A stretch of 64,000 nucleotides of DNA from Streptomyces achromogenes (GCF_030816715.1 NZ_JAUSYH010000001.1:2480001-2544000); one strand, 5' to 3'; counted from the first letter of the stretch, positions 1-9,758 are shown. A program made the numbers and translations. The notes: generated by a model not told the origin, from the letters alone.

Positions 1-1133
1 TCGTCGAAGGTCGCGCCCTTGGCCAGTCCGCCGGCGATCCACACGATCTTCTCGTAGGCCGCCAACGAGGCCTGCGCCGCGTGGGTGTTGGTCGCCTTGG
101 AGTCGTCGACGTACGCGACGCCGTCCACGTCGGCCACGTGGGCGATGCGGTGGGCGTCGGGCGTGAAGGCCCGCAGGCCGTCCCGTACGGCCTTGGGGGG
201 CACCCCGAAGGCCCGGGCGAGGGCCGCCGCGGCAAGGGCGTTGGCGATGTTGTGCGGGGCCGGCGGATCGACGTCGGAGACCTCGGCGAGCTCCTGGGCG
301 TTCTTCTGCCGGTCCTCTACGAAGGCCCGGTCGACCAGGATGCCGTCCACCACGCCGAGTTGGGAGGGGGCGGGGGCGCCGAGGGTGAAGCCGATCGCCC
401 GGCAGCCCTCCTCGACGTCGGCCTCGCGCACCAGGTCCTCGGTGGCCTTGTCGGCGACGTTGTAGACGCAGGCGACCTGGTTGCCCTCGTAGACGCGCCC
501 CTTGTCCCTGGCGTACGCCTCCATGGAGCCGTGCCAGTCGAGGTGGTCGGGGGCGAGGTTGAGGACGGCGGCGGAGTGCGCGCGCAGGGACGGCGCCCAG
601 TGCAGCTGGTAGCTGGACAGCTCGACGGCGAGGACGTCGTAGCGCTCGTCGCCGAGGACCGCGTCCAGCAGGGAGACACCGATGTTGCCGACGGCCGCCG
701 TACGCAGGCCGGCCGCCTCCAGGATGGACGCGAGCATCCGGGTGGTGGTCGTCTTGCCGTTGGTGCCCGTCACGCACAGCCAGGGCGCCGCGTCCGGGCC
801 CCTGAGCCGCCAGGCGAGTTCGACGTCGCCCCAGACCGGTACGCCGGCCCGGCGGGCCGCCGTGAACAGCGGCTTGTCGGGCTTCCAGCCGGGTGCGGTG
901 ACGACGAGTTCGGCGCCCTCGGGCAGGGTCGCCCCGTCACCGAGGCGCACGGTGACGCCCAGCGCCTCCAGCTCGGCGGCCTGTTCACGCGCGCGTGCGT
1001 CGTCGCCGTCGTTGACGACGGTGACCTTCGCGCCGAGCCCGTGCAGCACCTTGGCCGCCGGGAGGCCGGAGACGCCGAGCCCGGCGACGGTGACGTTCTT
1101 CCCCTGCCAGTCGGTCACTTCTCTGCTGCCCAT
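1..1133 (-). CDS. murD: UDP-N-acetylmuramoylalanine--D-glutamate ligase MurD (3' end outside window)
   Basis: Cytoplasmic Mur ligase that adds D-Glu to UDP-MurNAc-L-Ala. The translation starts MGSREVTDWQGKNVTVAGLG with a Rossmann-like N-terminal domain. It carries the Mur ligase ATP-binding motif CVTGTNGKTTTT, and the HNIANALAAAA segment of the central domain is also readable. About 377 codons are present; the C-terminal domain runs off the left edge. The chosen ATG (1131-1133) makes the gene overlap the end of mraY by 19 nt. A GTG at 1116-1118 is an alternative start, but its purine-rich upstream stretch is too close to act as a good ribosome site. Same-strand overlap with mraY shows it is part of the dcw operon. 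Confidence 0.95.
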   Translation of the reverse strand, partial: MGSREVTDWQGKNVTVAGLGVSGLPAAKVLHGLGAKVTVVNDGDDARAREQAAELEALGVTVRLGDGATLPEGAELVVTAPGWKPDKPLFTAARRAGVPVWGDVELAWRLRGPDAAPWLCVTGTNGKTTTTRMLASILEAAGLRTAAVGNIGVSLLDAVLGDERYDVLAVELSSYQLHWAPSLRAHSAAVLNLAPDHLDWHGSMEAYARDKGRVYEGNQVACVYNVADKATEDLVREADVEEGCRAIGFTLGAPAPSQLGVVDGILVDRAFVEDRQKNAQELAEVSDVDPPAPHNIANALAAAALARAFGVPPKAVRDGLRAFTPDAHRIAHVADVDGVAYVDDSKATNTHAAQASLAAYEKIVWIAGGLAKGATFD

Positions 1134-2188
1134 CCCGCGTAGAAGATGCCCAGTCCGACGATCACACAGATGCCCTGGATGATCCAGAAACGGACCACCA
1201 CGAGGACTTCGGACCAGCCCTTGAGTTCGAAGTGGTGCTGCAGCGGCGCCATCCGGAAGACGCGCTTGCCGGTGAGCTTGAACGAGCCGACCTGGATGAC
1301 CACCGACATGGTGATGAGGACGAACAGACCACCCATGATGGCCACCAGCAGCTCCGTGCGGGAGCAGATGGCGAGGCCCGTGAGGACGCCGCCGAGCGCC
1401 AGCGAACCGGTGTCGCCCATGAAGATCTTGGCCGGCGAGGTGTTCCACCACAGGAAGCCCAGGCAGGCGCCCATCAGCGCCGCGGAGATGACCGCGAGAT
1501 CCAGCGGATCGCGCACCTCGTAGCAGGCGTTGGGGTTGGTCAGGGTCTCGCCGTTGGCGCAGGACTCCTGGAACTGCCAGACGCCGATGAAGGTGTAGGC
1601 GCCGAAGACGAGCACGGAGGCGCCGGTGGCCAGGCCGTCCAGACCGTCCGTCAGGTTCACGCCGTTGGACATCGCGAGGATCATGAACAGCGCCCAGACG
1701 ACGAACAGCACGGGGCCGATCGTCCAGCCGAAGTCCGTGATGAAGGACAGCTTCGTGGAGGCCGGGGTGTTGCCGCGGGCGTCGGAGAACTGCAGCGACA
1801 GCACCGCGAAGGCGATGCCGACGATGAGCTGGCCGGCCATCTTCGCCTTGGCCCGCAGACCCAGCGAACGCCGCTTGACGATCTTGATGTAGTCGTCGAG
1901 GAAGCCGACCAGGCCCATGCCGCACATCAGGCCCAGCACCAGCAGACCGGTGTAACTCGGCGGGTTGCCCGTGATCAGCTTGGACAGGAAGTACGCGGCG
2001 ACCGTCGCGAAGATGAACGCGATGCCGCCCATGGTCGGCGTGCCGCGCTTGCTGGCGTGCTCGCGCGGGCCGTCGTCGCGGATGTACTGGCCGTAGCCCT
2101 TGCGCGCCAGCAGTTTGATCAGCAGCGGCGTGCCGATCAGCGTCAGAAAGAGACCGATGACGCCCGCGAAGAGGATCTGATTCATCAT
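1115..2188 (-). CDS. mraY: Phospho-N-acetylmuramoyl-pentapeptide transferase MraY
   Basis: Integral membrane enzyme that transfers phospho-MurNAc-pentapeptide to undecaprenyl phosphate to make lipid I. The 357-aa length is usual for the family and about ten hydrophobic segments are visible. Family motifs include the DDYIKI loop, SNGVNLTDGLDGLA with catalytic Asp residues, FMGDTGSLALGG and the histidine-rich PLQHHFE loop near the C-terminus. The start ATG overlaps the murF stop by 4 nt (ATGA), so the two are translationally coupled. A second ATG follows immediately. Confidence 0.97.
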   Translation of the reverse strand: MMNQILFAGVIGLFLTLIGTPLLIKLLARKGYGQYIRDDGPREHASKRGTPTMGGIAFIFATVAAYFLSKLITGNPPSYTGLLVLGLMCGMGLVGFLDDYIKIVKRRSLGLRAKAKMAGQLIVGIAFAVLSLQFSDARGNTPASTKLSFITDFGWTIGPVLFVVWALFMILAMSNGVNLTDGLDGLATGASVLVFGAYTFIGVWQFQESCANGETLTNPNACYEVRDPLDLAVISAALMGACLGFLWWNTSPAKIFMGDTGSLALGGVLTGLAICSRTELLVAIMGGLFVLITMSVVIQVGSFKLTGKRVFRMAPLQHHFELKGWSEVLVVVRFWIIQGICVIVGLGIFYAGWAAEK

Positions 2189-3615
2189 CGGGTGACGACC
2201 TCACCCTCGGCGCCGGTCGCGAGCAGCGCCTGCGCGACGGTCTCGAGACCGACCGAACGGGACGCCTTCACGAGTACGACGTCCCCCGGGCGCAACTCGC
2301 TGCGCAACAGGTCGACAGCCGCCTGTGCGTCGGACACGTGCACCGACTCCTCACCCCACGAACCCTCGTTGTATGCGCCCAGTTGCAGCCAGGCGGCTTC
2401 CCTGCCCCCGACCGCGACGAGCTTGCCGACATTGAGCCGGACGGCGAGCCGTCCGACCGCGTCGTGCTCGGCGAGCGCCTCGTCCCCGAGCTCGGCCATC
2501 TTGCCGAGCACCGCCCAGGTCCGGCCCCCCTTCGCCCGTGAGGCTTCGCCCATGGCTGCCAGTGCACGCAGGGCAGCTCGCATGGACTCAGGGTTCGCGT
2601 TGTAGGCGTCGTTGACGATCGTCACGCCGTCCGGGCGCTCGGTGACCTCCATACGCCAGCGGGAGAGGGAGCCCGCCTCGGAGAGCGCGGTGGCGATCTC
2701 TTCCGCGGACATGCCCAGCTCATGGGCGACGGCGGCCGCGGCGAGCGCGTTCGACACGTGATGCTCACCGTACAGGCGCATGGTCACATCGCTGCACCCG
2801 GAGGGTGTGTGAAGGCGGAAGGCGGGCTGCCCGGTGTCCGTGAGTCGCACGTTCTCGGCCCGAACGTCCGCTTCGCCGGACTCTCCGAAAAAGACCGTCT
2901 TCGCCGTCGTACGGGAGGCCATGGCCCGGACCAACGGGTCGTCGGCGTTGAGGATCGCGACGCCGCCGTCGGCCGCCGGGGGCAGCGACTCGACCAGCTC
3001 GCCCTTTGCCTGTGCGATCTGTTCGCGGCCGCCGAACTCGCCGATGTGGGCGGTGCCGACGTTGAGGACGAGGCCGATCTTCGGGGGCGTCAGATCGGCG
3101 AGGTAGCGGATGTGGCCGATTCCGCGGGCCCCCATCTCCAGCACGAGGAAACGGGTTTCCGCGGTGGCCGACAGGGCGGTCAGCGGCAGTCCGATCTCGT
3201 TGTTGAGCGAACCGGGCGTGAACACGGTCGGCGCCTTGCGCCGGAGCACCTGCGCGATCAGGTCCTTGGTGCTGGTCTTGCCGGCCGAGCCGGTGAGGGC
3301 GACGAGAGTGGCGCCGAGCCGGTGCACGACGTGCCGGGCGAGGGCGCCCAGCGCCGTCTGGACGTCGTCGACGACGATGGCGGGCACGCCGACCGGCCGG
3401 GAGGCCAGCACGGCCGCCGCGCCCGCCTCGACGACCGCGGCCGCGTAGTCGTGGCCGTCCACCCGTTCGCCGACGAAGGCGACGAAGAGGCTGCCGGGCG
3501 CCACCTCGCGGGAGTCCCGGACGACCGGTCCGGTGACTTCCACGGACGGATCCGGTATGTCGTGCGTCTGCCCGCCGACGACTGCTGCGATCTCGGCGAG
3601 GGAGAGGGCGATCAC
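2185..3615 (-). CDS. murF: UDP-N-acetylmuramoyl-tripeptide--D-alanyl-D-alanine ligase MurF
   Basis: Cytoplasmic ligase that adds D-Ala-D-Ala to UDP-MurNAc-tripeptide, the last soluble step before MraY. The 476-aa product has a substrate-binding N-terminus, the ATP motif TGSAGKTSTK at about 109-118, and the Mur signature NDAYNANPESM that binds substrate and Mg. The GTG at 3613-3615 is chosen because the MIALSLAEIAAVVGGQ start is the normal family N-terminus. It leaves only 4 nt after the murE stop. The open frame extends further upstream, but that part overlaps murE and does not look like protein. Confidence 0.96.
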   Translation of the reverse strand: MIALSLAEIAAVVGGQTHDIPDPSVEVTGPVVRDSREVAPGSLFVAFVGERVDGHDYAAAVVEAGAAAVLASRPVGVPAIVVDDVQTALGALARHVVHRLGATLVALTGSAGKTSTKDLIAQVLRRKAPTVFTPGSLNNEIGLPLTALSATAETRFLVLEMGARGIGHIRYLADLTPPKIGLVLNVGTAHIGEFGGREQIAQAKGELVESLPPAADGGVAILNADDPLVRAMASRTTAKTVFFGESGEADVRAENVRLTDTGQPAFRLHTPSGCSDVTMRLYGEHHVSNALAAAAVAHELGMSAEEIATALSEAGSLSRWRMEVTERPDGVTIVNDAYNANPESMRAALRALAAMGEASRAKGGRTWAVLGKMAELGDEALAEHDAVGRLAVRLNVGKLVAVGGREAAWLQLGAYNEGSWGEESVHVSDAQAAVDLLRSELRPGDVVLVKASRSVGLETVAQALLATGAEGEVVTR

Positions 3616-3619
3616 AAGT

Positions 3620-5143
3620 TCATCCCTGGGTCTGCTGGATAGCTTCGCGAAGCACCTGGCGGTCGTCGAACGGACGGACCACCCCGGCGATGTCCTGGCC
3701 CTGCTCGTGGCCCTTGCCCGCGACCAGCACGGTGTCCCCGGCGTGCGCGCGGGCCACGACCGCGGCGATCGCGGCGGCCCGGTCCTCGAACAGCTGCACG
3801 TCGCCGCGCTCATGGGCCGGCACCGACGCCGCGCCCTGGAGCATCGTCGCGAGGATCGCGAGCGGGTCTTCGGAGCGCGGGTTGTCGGAGGTCAGTACGG
3901 CGGTGTCGGCAAGCCGGGCGACGGCTGCGCCCATCGGGGCGCGCTTGGTGCGGTCCCGGTCGCCGCCGCAGCCGAGAACCACGTGCAGCCGGCCCTTGGT
4001 GACCTTGCGCAGCGCCCTGAGCACCGACTCGACGGCGTCGGTCTTGTGGGCGTAGTCGACGACCGCGAGGTAGGGCTGCCCGGCGTCCACCCGCTCGAGG
4101 CGGCCCGGCACGCCCGGCACGGCCGCGACGCCGTCGGCGGCGGTCCGCGGGTCGATGCCGGCGACGGAGAGGGAGACGATCGCGGCGAGGGTGTTCGCCA
4201 CGTTGAAGCTGCCCGGCAGCGGCGACCTGGCGGCGACCCGCACCCCGTCCGGCCCCAGGACGGTGAACGTCGAGTCCATCGGGCCGGTCTCGACGTCCAC
4301 CGCGCGCCAGTCGGCGTCCGGGTCGCCCTCGGCGGAGAAGGTGACGACCGGCACCTCCGCCTCCTGGACCAGCCGGCGGCCGTACTCGTCGTCGAGGTTG
4401 ACCACGCCGAGTTTGCTGCGTTTCCGTGTGAACAGCTGCGCCTTGGCGCGGAAGTAGTCCTCCATGCCCGAGTGGAACTCCATGTGCTCCGGGCTGAGGT
4501 TGTTGAAGACGGCGATGTCGAAGACGCAGCCGTCGACCCGGCCGAGGACCAGGGCGTGGCTGGAGACCTCCATCGCGACCGCCTCGACGCCGCGCTCGCG
4601 CATGACGGCGAACAGGGCCTGGAGGTCGGTGGCTTCCGGGGTGGTGCGCTCGGACTTGATGCGCTCGTCGCCGATGCGCATCTCGACGGTGCCGATCAGG
4701 CCGGTGGACCTGACCGGCTTCAGGCCGCCCTCGACGAGGTACGCGGTGGTGGTCTTGCCGGAGGTGCCGGTGATGCCGATCTGGAGCAGGCCGCGGCCGG
4801 GGCGGCCGTAGATGGTGGCCGCCAGTTCGCCCATGGCCCCGCGCGGGTCGTCGACCACCAGGACCGGCAGACCGGTCACGGCGGCGCGGTCGGCGCCGGC
4901 GGGGTCGGTCAGGACGGCGACCGCGCCCAGGCCCGCGGCCTGGGTGACGAAGTCGGCGCCGTGCAGGCGGGCGCCGGGCAGCGCGGCGTACAGGTCGCCG
5001 GGGCGGACCGCGCGCGAGTCATGGGTGATGCCCGTGACCTCGGTGGCGGTGCCGCCCGGCTGTGCGGCGCCCAGCTGATCGGCGAGTTCCGCGAGGGGTG
5101 TGGCGGAGACCTGCGCCGGTCGCGGCGGTCCCGGATATGTCAC
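3620..5143 (-). CDS. murE: UDP-N-acetylmuramoyl-tripeptide synthetase MurE
   Basis: Adds diaminopimelate to UDP-MurNAc-L-Ala-D-Glu in the cytoplasm. From the chosen GTG the product is 507 aa. It has THDSRAVRPGD in the UDP-binding domain, the ATP motif TGTSGKTT at 125-132 and DNPRSEDP near the C-terminus. The Arg in DNPR marks diaminopimelate-type rather than lysine-type enzymes, as expected for a Streptomyces wall. The GTG at 5141-5143 has AGAAGG 8 nt upstream. An in-frame GTG at 5320 would add 59 Pro/Ala-rich residues, and some annotations may use it. The codons just before 5143 lose the GC-rich third position, which favours the shorter form. Confidence 0.9.
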   Translation of the reverse strand: MTYPGPPRPAQVSATPLAELADQLGAAQPGGTATEVTGITHDSRAVRPGDLYAALPGARLHGADFVTQAAGLGAVAVLTDPAGADRAAVTGLPVLVVDDPRGAMGELAATIYGRPGRGLLQIGITGTSGKTTTAYLVEGGLKPVRSTGLIGTVEMRIGDERIKSERTTPEATDLQALFAVMRERGVEAVAMEVSSHALVLGRVDGCVFDIAVFNNLSPEHMEFHSGMEDYFRAKAQLFTRKRSKLGVVNLDDEYGRRLVQEAEVPVVTFSAEGDPDADWRAVDVETGPMDSTFTVLGPDGVRVAARSPLPGSFNVANTLAAIVSLSVAGIDPRTAADGVAAVPGVPGRLERVDAGQPYLAVVDYAHKTDAVESVLRALRKVTKGRLHVVLGCGGDRDRTKRAPMGAAVARLADTAVLTSDNPRSEDPLAILATMLQGAASVPAHERGDVQLFEDRAAAIAAVVARAHAGDTVLVAGKGHEQGQDIAGVVRPFDDRQVLREAIQQTQG

Positions 5144-5413
5144 GGAAGCGCCCTTCTGGGTGGTTTGGGACTGATCAGCGTGTGGCACGGCGGTGAGCGT
5201 ACCGGGCGTACCCGCCTGCGGGCGAAGCGAGGGCGCTGCCGTCGGCGGACTCGCGGGCGGCCCGGCGGGGGCTGCCGTGGGCGGTGCGGGAGTCCCGGGG
5301 TCGGGAGTGATCATGGTCACGGGCTGGTTCCTGGCTTGCTCGGCGCTGAACAGTGGCGTTCGGGGTCGGGGACGGAAGGGGGCGGGGGCGCCGCTCGGGC
5401 CGGGGCCCGGCGG

Positions 5414-7390
5414 TCAGGGCGTGAAGGAGACCGGGAGGTTCGCGGCCTTCGCCCCGGTCGGTGGGACCTGCAGGGTCTTCAGGGCGAACTCCATGACCTG
5501 TTTGAAGACGGGGCCGCAGATCTGGCCGCCGAAGTAGCTGCCCTCGGTGGCGTTCTGGATGGCGCAGTAGACGGTGATGCGGGGGCTGTCGGCGGGCGCG
5601 AAGCCGGCGAACGACGAGGTGTAGCCCTTGTAGGTGCCGGTGGCCGGATCCACGCGGTTGGCGGTGCCCGTCTTGCCCGCGACGCGGTAGCCGGGGATGC
5701 GCGCCTTGGCGCCCGTGCCCTCCCGGTCGTCCACGACCGACTCCAGCATGTGGGCGAGGGTCTTCGCCGTCTTCTGGCTGACGACCCGGCTCTTCGCGGG
5801 CGACGCGGCGGGCGTGAAGCGGCCGTCCGGCCCCTTGGTGCCGCGCACCAGGGTGGGCTCGACGCGCACGCCGCCGTTGGCGATCGTCGAGTACACCGAG
5901 GCCGCCTGGACCGCGTTCAGGGACATGCCCTGGCCGAAGGGGATCGTGTACTGCTGCGAGGTCGACCACTTGTCGGGCGGGGCGAGGATGCCCTTCGTCT
6001 CGCCCGGGAAGCCGAGCCCGGTGTGGCTGCCGAGGCCGAACTTGCGCAGGTAGGAGTACAGGACCCGGTTGGCCTCTGCCTGGGTCTTGCCGAGCTGTCC
6101 GGTGGCCAGGATGGTGCCGATGTTGCTGGACTTGGCGAGCACCCCGTTGAGCGTGAGGTACCAGGTCGGGTGGTCGATGTCGTCCTGGAAGAGCCGGTCG
6201 CCGCGGTGCAGCCGGTTGGGCACGGTGACGTGCGTCAGCGGGGTGGCGGCGTTCTCCTCCAGCACGGCGGCCATGGACATGATCTTCGCGGTGGAGCCGG
6301 GCTCGTAGGCGTCCTGGACGGCCGCGTTGCCCAGGGCGCCGGGGTCGGCCTTCGACAGGTCGTTGGGGTCGAAGCCGGGCGAGTTGGCCAGGGCGAGGAT
6401 CTCGCCGGTGCGGGTGTCCTGCACGATGACGTAGCCGCGGTCCGCCGCGGACTTGCGCACCTGCTCGGTGATGGCGTTCTGCGCCGCCCACTGGATGTCG
6501 CGGTCGATCGTCAGCTCCACGGCGGAGCCGGGCACCGCGGGCGTCTCGGTGGAGCCCACGGTGGGCACCTGACGGCCGCCGGACTGGGCGTAGCGGATCT
6601 TGCCGTCCTTGCCCGCCAGGGTGGCGTTCAGCTGCTGCTCGACACCGCCGCCGCCCTGACCGTCGGCGTTGACCCAGCCCAGTATCCCGGCGGCGAGATC
6701 CTTGTTGGGGTACACGCGCTTGCTGCTGGGCACGGAGAACAGCCCGGCGAGGACGTTGACCGTGGAGCGGTCCGTCTCCGCCTTGGCGGAGAGCGCGGAT
6801 CTCAAGTCGCGGATCTGCTTCCACACCTGCGGGGTCTGCCGCCCGGCGAGCTTCACGTAGCGCAGGTTCTTGTCCTTCGGCCGCAGCGTCTTGACCAGGA
6901 CGGACTGCTGCCGGCCGAGGATCGGCGCGAGAAGGGCGGCCGCCCGCTCGGGACCGTCGTCGATCTTCAGCTGGGCGCGGGCGAACATGGTGGGATCGGC
7001 CGTGATGTCGTAGGCGTCCTCGCTGGTCGCGAAGGCCACACCGGTGCGGTCGGTGATCTCGCCGCGCTCGGCGGGCAGCACCTGGCCGACGTACCGGTTC
7101 TGCTCGGCCTTGGCGGTGTAGGCACTCGCGTCGACGGCCTGCACCTGCAGGAGGCGGACGACGAAGGCGATGAGCACCAGGGCCAGCGCGAGGCCCACCA
7201 TGCGCAGCCGGGGGCGGGGGCTGCCGAGCCGGATGACACGCGGGGCGGCGCCGCGGGGCGGCGGCCCGGTCGGGCGGCGGGCCGGGCGGGCGCCGGGTCC
7301 CGGGCGCCGCTGGGCGGACGCGGGACGGGAGGGCCGGGCGGGGCCGGGCACACGCCGGCGCGGCGGTTCCCTGTCGGACACTTCCGTCAC
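5414..7390 (-). CDS. ftsI: Peptidoglycan D,D-transpeptidase FtsI (PBP3 class B)
   Basis: Septal class B penicillin-binding protein of the divisome. The 658-aa product has a Pro/Arg-rich cytoplasmic tail (1-60), one membrane segment (about 63-84), a PBP dimer domain and a transpeptidase domain. The three active-site motifs are present: STAK at 366-369 (nucleophile S366), SSN at 421-423 and KTGT at 573-576. The GTG start overlaps the ftsL stop (GTGA), so synthesis is coupled to FtsL, its direct partner. A gap of about 270 bp separates it from the preferred murE start downstream. Confidence 0.96.
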   Translation of the reverse strand: MTEVSDREPPRRRVPGPARPSRPASAQRRPGPGARPARRPTGPPPRGAAPRVIRLGSPRPRLRMVGLALALVLIAFVVRLLQVQAVDASAYTAKAEQNRYVGQVLPAERGEITDRTGVAFATSEDAYDITADPTMFARAQLKIDDGPERAAALLAPILGRQQSVLVKTLRPKDKNLRYVKLAGRQTPQVWKQIRDLRSALSAKAETDRSTVNVLAGLFSVPSSKRVYPNKDLAAGILGWVNADGQGGGGVEQQLNATLAGKDGKIRYAQSGGRQVPTVGSTETPAVPGSAVELTIDRDIQWAAQNAITEQVRKSAADRGYVIVQDTRTGEILALANSPGFDPNDLSKADPGALGNAAVQDAYEPGSTAKIMSMAAVLEENAATPLTHVTVPNRLHRGDRLFQDDIDHPTWYLTLNGVLAKSSNIGTILATGQLGKTQAEANRVLYSYLRKFGLGSHTGLGFPGETKGILAPPDKWSTSQQYTIPFGQGMSLNAVQAASVYSTIANGGVRVEPTLVRGTKGPDGRFTPAASPAKSRVVSQKTAKTLAHMLESVVDDREGTGAKARIPGYRVAGKTGTANRVDPATGTYKGYTSSFAGFAPADSPRITVYCAIQNATEGSYFGGQICGPVFKQVMEFALKTLQVPPTGAKAANLPVSFTP

Positions 7391-7887
7391 CTGCCGGGGG
7401 TCTCGGGGGTGGCTGCGGTCGGGCGCTCCGCGCTCCGCGCGGGGGCGGCGGAGCCGGCCGGTCCGGGCGCCTGCGGGAGCGTGACGGTCTCCGGCGGCCG
7501 TACGACGGGGTCCACGGACTGCCGGGCGGCCGCGGACGGGACGCCCTTCACGGTGCCGTCGGGGTTCAGGAAGGCCGGGTCCCCGCCCGGGACCATGCCC
7601 AGTTCGCGCGCGCGGCGCTGGAGGGCGTCCGGGGCGGAGTAGGAGTCGATGTCCCGCTGGAGCGCCTGCTCCTCGTCGGTGAGGCCCTTGGTGTCCTTCC
7701 GCAGGTCGTCCATCTTGAACGAGCCCTCGCTGAGGGCGGAGTTCAGCACGAGCAGTCCGATCAGGCCGCCGCCGAGGAGCAGGACGACGAGGAGGACGAA
7801 CGGCGTGCGGGCGGCCTGCCGCGGGCCGGCCGGGAAGAGCCGCGCGAGGCGGGCGGCCCTCCCCTTCAGCGCGGGTTTACTGCTCAC
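7387..7887 (-). CDS. ftsL: Cell division protein FtsL-like (septum formation initiator family)
   Basis: Small bitopic divisome protein of 166 aa: a basic cytoplasmic tail (1-27), one membrane span (about 29-50), then an extracytoplasmic heptad-rich segment (about 55-95) and a Pro/Ala-rich tail. Sequence conservation is low in this family. The call rests on size, topology and position between rsmH and ftsI. The GTG start follows a GGGAGGG ribosome site. The stop overlaps the ftsI start. Confidence 0.9.
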   Translation of the reverse strand: MSSKPALKGRAARLARLFPAGPRQAARTPFVLLVVLLLGGGLIGLLVLNSALSEGSFKMDDLRKDTKGLTDEEQALQRDIDSYSAPDALQRRARELGMVPGGDPAFLNPDGTVKGVPSAAARQSVDPVVRPPETVTLPQAPGPAGSAAPARSAERPTAATPETPGR

Positions 7888-7932
7888 TCGCCCTCCCCCG
7901 GAACCGGTGTGCGGACCCTCGGCTCACGCCCG

Positions 7933-8889
7933 TCATTCGATGGACTCCCTGATTCGCTCGGCCCCGCGCAGCCGCGCCGGGGCGGCGCGCCGGTTCTCGG
8001 CGATCTCTTCCTCGGTGGGAAGTTCGGCACCGCGGGTGAGCAGCTTGAGTCTCGGCTGGTAGCGCTCGGGGACGACCGGCAGCCCGGGCGGCGCGGTGTT
8101 GGCGGCGCCGGCCGCGAACACCTGCTTGACGAGCCGGTCTTCGAGCGAGTGGTACGACAGGACGGCGATCCGCCCGCCCACGTCGATCGCCCGCACCGCG
8201 GCCGGGATCGCCCGTTCCAGGACGGAGAGTTCGCCGTTCACCTCGATGCGCAGAGCCTGGAAGGTGCGCTTGGCGGGATTGCCGCCGGTGCGCTTGGCGG
8301 CCTGCGGAAGGGCGCCCCGGATCAGTTCGACGAGCCGCGCGCTGTTGGTGAACGGCTCGTTGTCGCGCTCGCGCACCACCGCGGAGACGATCCGCTTGGC
8401 CTGCTTCTCCTCGCCGTACGCCCGCAGGATCCGCACGAGTTCGCCGGGCGGGTAGGTGTTGAGGACCTCGGCGGCGCTGACGCCGGTCGTCTGGTCCATG
8501 CGCATGTCGAGGGGGGCGTCCTGGGCGTAGGCGAAGCCGCGGTCGGCCTCGTCGAGCTGCATGGAGGAGACTCCGAGGTCGAACAGGACGCCCTGCACGC
8601 GCGCGACGCCGAGCCGGTCCAGTACGTCGGGGAGCTCGTCGTAGACCGCGTGCACGAGGGTGGCGCGCTCACCGAAGGGGGCGAGGCGCTCGCCGGACAG
8701 GCGCAGGGCCTCCTTGTCGCGGTCCAGGGCGATCAGCCGGGCCTCGGGAAACCGCGTCAGCAGGGCCTCGCTGTGCCCGCCGAGGCCGAGCGTGCAGTCG
8801 ACGACGACCGCTCCCGGCTCCTGGAGGGCGGGGGCCAACAGGTCCAGGCACCGCTGGAGCATCACCGGGACGTGTCGACTGTGACTCAA
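7933..8889 (-). CDS. rsmH: 16S rRNA (cytosine1402-N4)-methyltransferase RsmH (MraW)
   Basis: SAM-dependent methylation of C1402 in the 16S rRNA decoding centre. The 318-aa product begins with [13 protein letters not shown], then the SAM loop [25 protein letters not shown] and the conserved [15 protein letters not shown] and [11 protein letters not shown] blocks. The start codon is TTG at 8887-8889, preceded by GAGAGG at 5-nt spacing; no ATG or GTG fits. It is the first gene of this dcw transcript here; no mraZ lies upstream. Confidence 0.96.
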   Translation of the reverse strand: MSHSRHVPVMLQRCLDLLAPALQEPGAVVVDCTLGLGGHSEALLTRFPEARLIALDRDKEALRLSGERLAPFGERATLVHAVYDELPDVLDRLGVARVQGVLFDLGVSSMQLDEADRGFAYAQDAPLDMRMDQTTGVSAAEVLNTYPPGELVRILRAYGEEKQAKRIVSAVVRERDNEPFTNSARLVELIRGALPQAAKRTGGNPAKRTFQALRIEVNGELSVLERAIPAAVRAIDVGGRIAVLSYHSLEDRLVKQVFAAGAANTAPPGLPVVPERYQPRLKLLTRGAELPTEEEIAENRRAAPARLRGAERIRESIE

Positions 8890-9206
8890 GGGGGCCTCTC
8901 AGATCCGGCGGGTGATGACGCACCGCCGGGTCCCCGCCCCTCGTGAAGGGAAGGCCTGCCGGCGCCGCGGGGAGATCTCGGCGGCCGGGCCGGGGTCTCA
9001 CGGGTTCAGTCCAGCAGGGAGATCGTCGCCTCCCGCTTCGCGTCACTTTAGTCCACGGGGTCTCGCGGTCAATCAACCGGCCTGTGCGGCGCGGCCCGGG
9101 GCGTTCCGGCCACCCGCATGCTTGTGGCTTACCTCACAAAGTGGGCGTGATGACGCTCTTTTTCCCCTCTCACAGCAGGACCGCGACGCGTGTGACCAGT
9201 ACCGTC
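8890..9206. promoter_or_regulatory. Divergent intergenic region between rsmH and the carbonic anhydrase
   Basis: This 317-bp gap separates two divergent genes and must hold the start of dcw transcription towards rsmH and the promoter of the carbonic anhydrase gene. An A/T-richer patch lies at about 9045-9075, with another at 9120-9170. No open frame with Streptomyces codon bias is present, including any mraZ-like one, and no clear operator was recognised. Confidence 0.45.
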
Positions 9207-9758
9207 ATGGATATGACGACTTCCGCATCCGTACCCAGTGAGACCGCGGGCGCCATACGCGGCGGGACCGTGACCGACCGCCTCGTGGAGGCCAACGAGC
9301 GGTACGCCGACGCCTTCACCGACCCCGGCATGGACGCCCGCCCCGTACTGCACGTCGCGGTCGTGGCCTGCATGGACGCCCGTATCGACCTGCACGCCGC
9401 GCTCGGCCTCGAGCTCGGCGACTGCCACACGATCCGCAACGCGGGCGGCGTGGTCACCGACGACGTCATCCGCTCGCTCACCATCAGCCAGCGCAAACTG
9501 GGTACCCGCAGCATCGTCCTGATCCATCACACGGGGTGCGGTCTGGAGGCGATCACCGAGGATTTCCGCACCGAGCTGGAAATGGAGATCGGCCAGCGTC
9601 CGGCGTGGGCGGTGGAGTCCTTCCGGGACGTCGACCAGGACGTCCGGCAGTCGATGCAGCGGGTGCGCACCTCGCCGTTCCTGGTGCACACCGACGACGT
9701 GCGCGGCTTCGTGTTCGACGTGCGGACCGGGCTGCTCCGCGAGATCGACCCTGCGTGA
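9207..9758 (+). CDS. Beta-class carbonic anhydrase
   Basis: Zinc enzyme that interconverts CO2 and bicarbonate. The 183-aa product has the beta-class active site: C55 in CMDAR with D57 and R59, then H108 and C111 in HHTGC. IRNAGG and TDDVIRSL are also family blocks. The short form resembles, from memory, M. tuberculosis Rv1284. Two ATGs (9207 and 9213) are possible starts. It is transcribed away from the dcw cluster and no operon partner is seen. Confidence 0.9.
   Translation: MDMTTSASVPSETAGAIRGGTVTDRLVEANERYADAFTDPGMDARPVLHVAVVACMDARIDLHAALGLELGDCHTIRNAGGVVTDDVIRSLTISQRKLGTRSIVLIHHTGCGLEAITEDFRTELEMEIGQRPAWAVESFRDVDQDVRQSMQRVRTSPFLVHTDDVRGFVFDVRTGLLREIDPA

Noticed and set aside
3533..7642. 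A very long plus-strand open frame (about 1,370 codons) opposite murE-ftsI-ftsL
   Set aside because: It is antisense to well-identified dcw genes, has no recognisable domain, and results from the scarcity of stop codons in GC-rich DNA.
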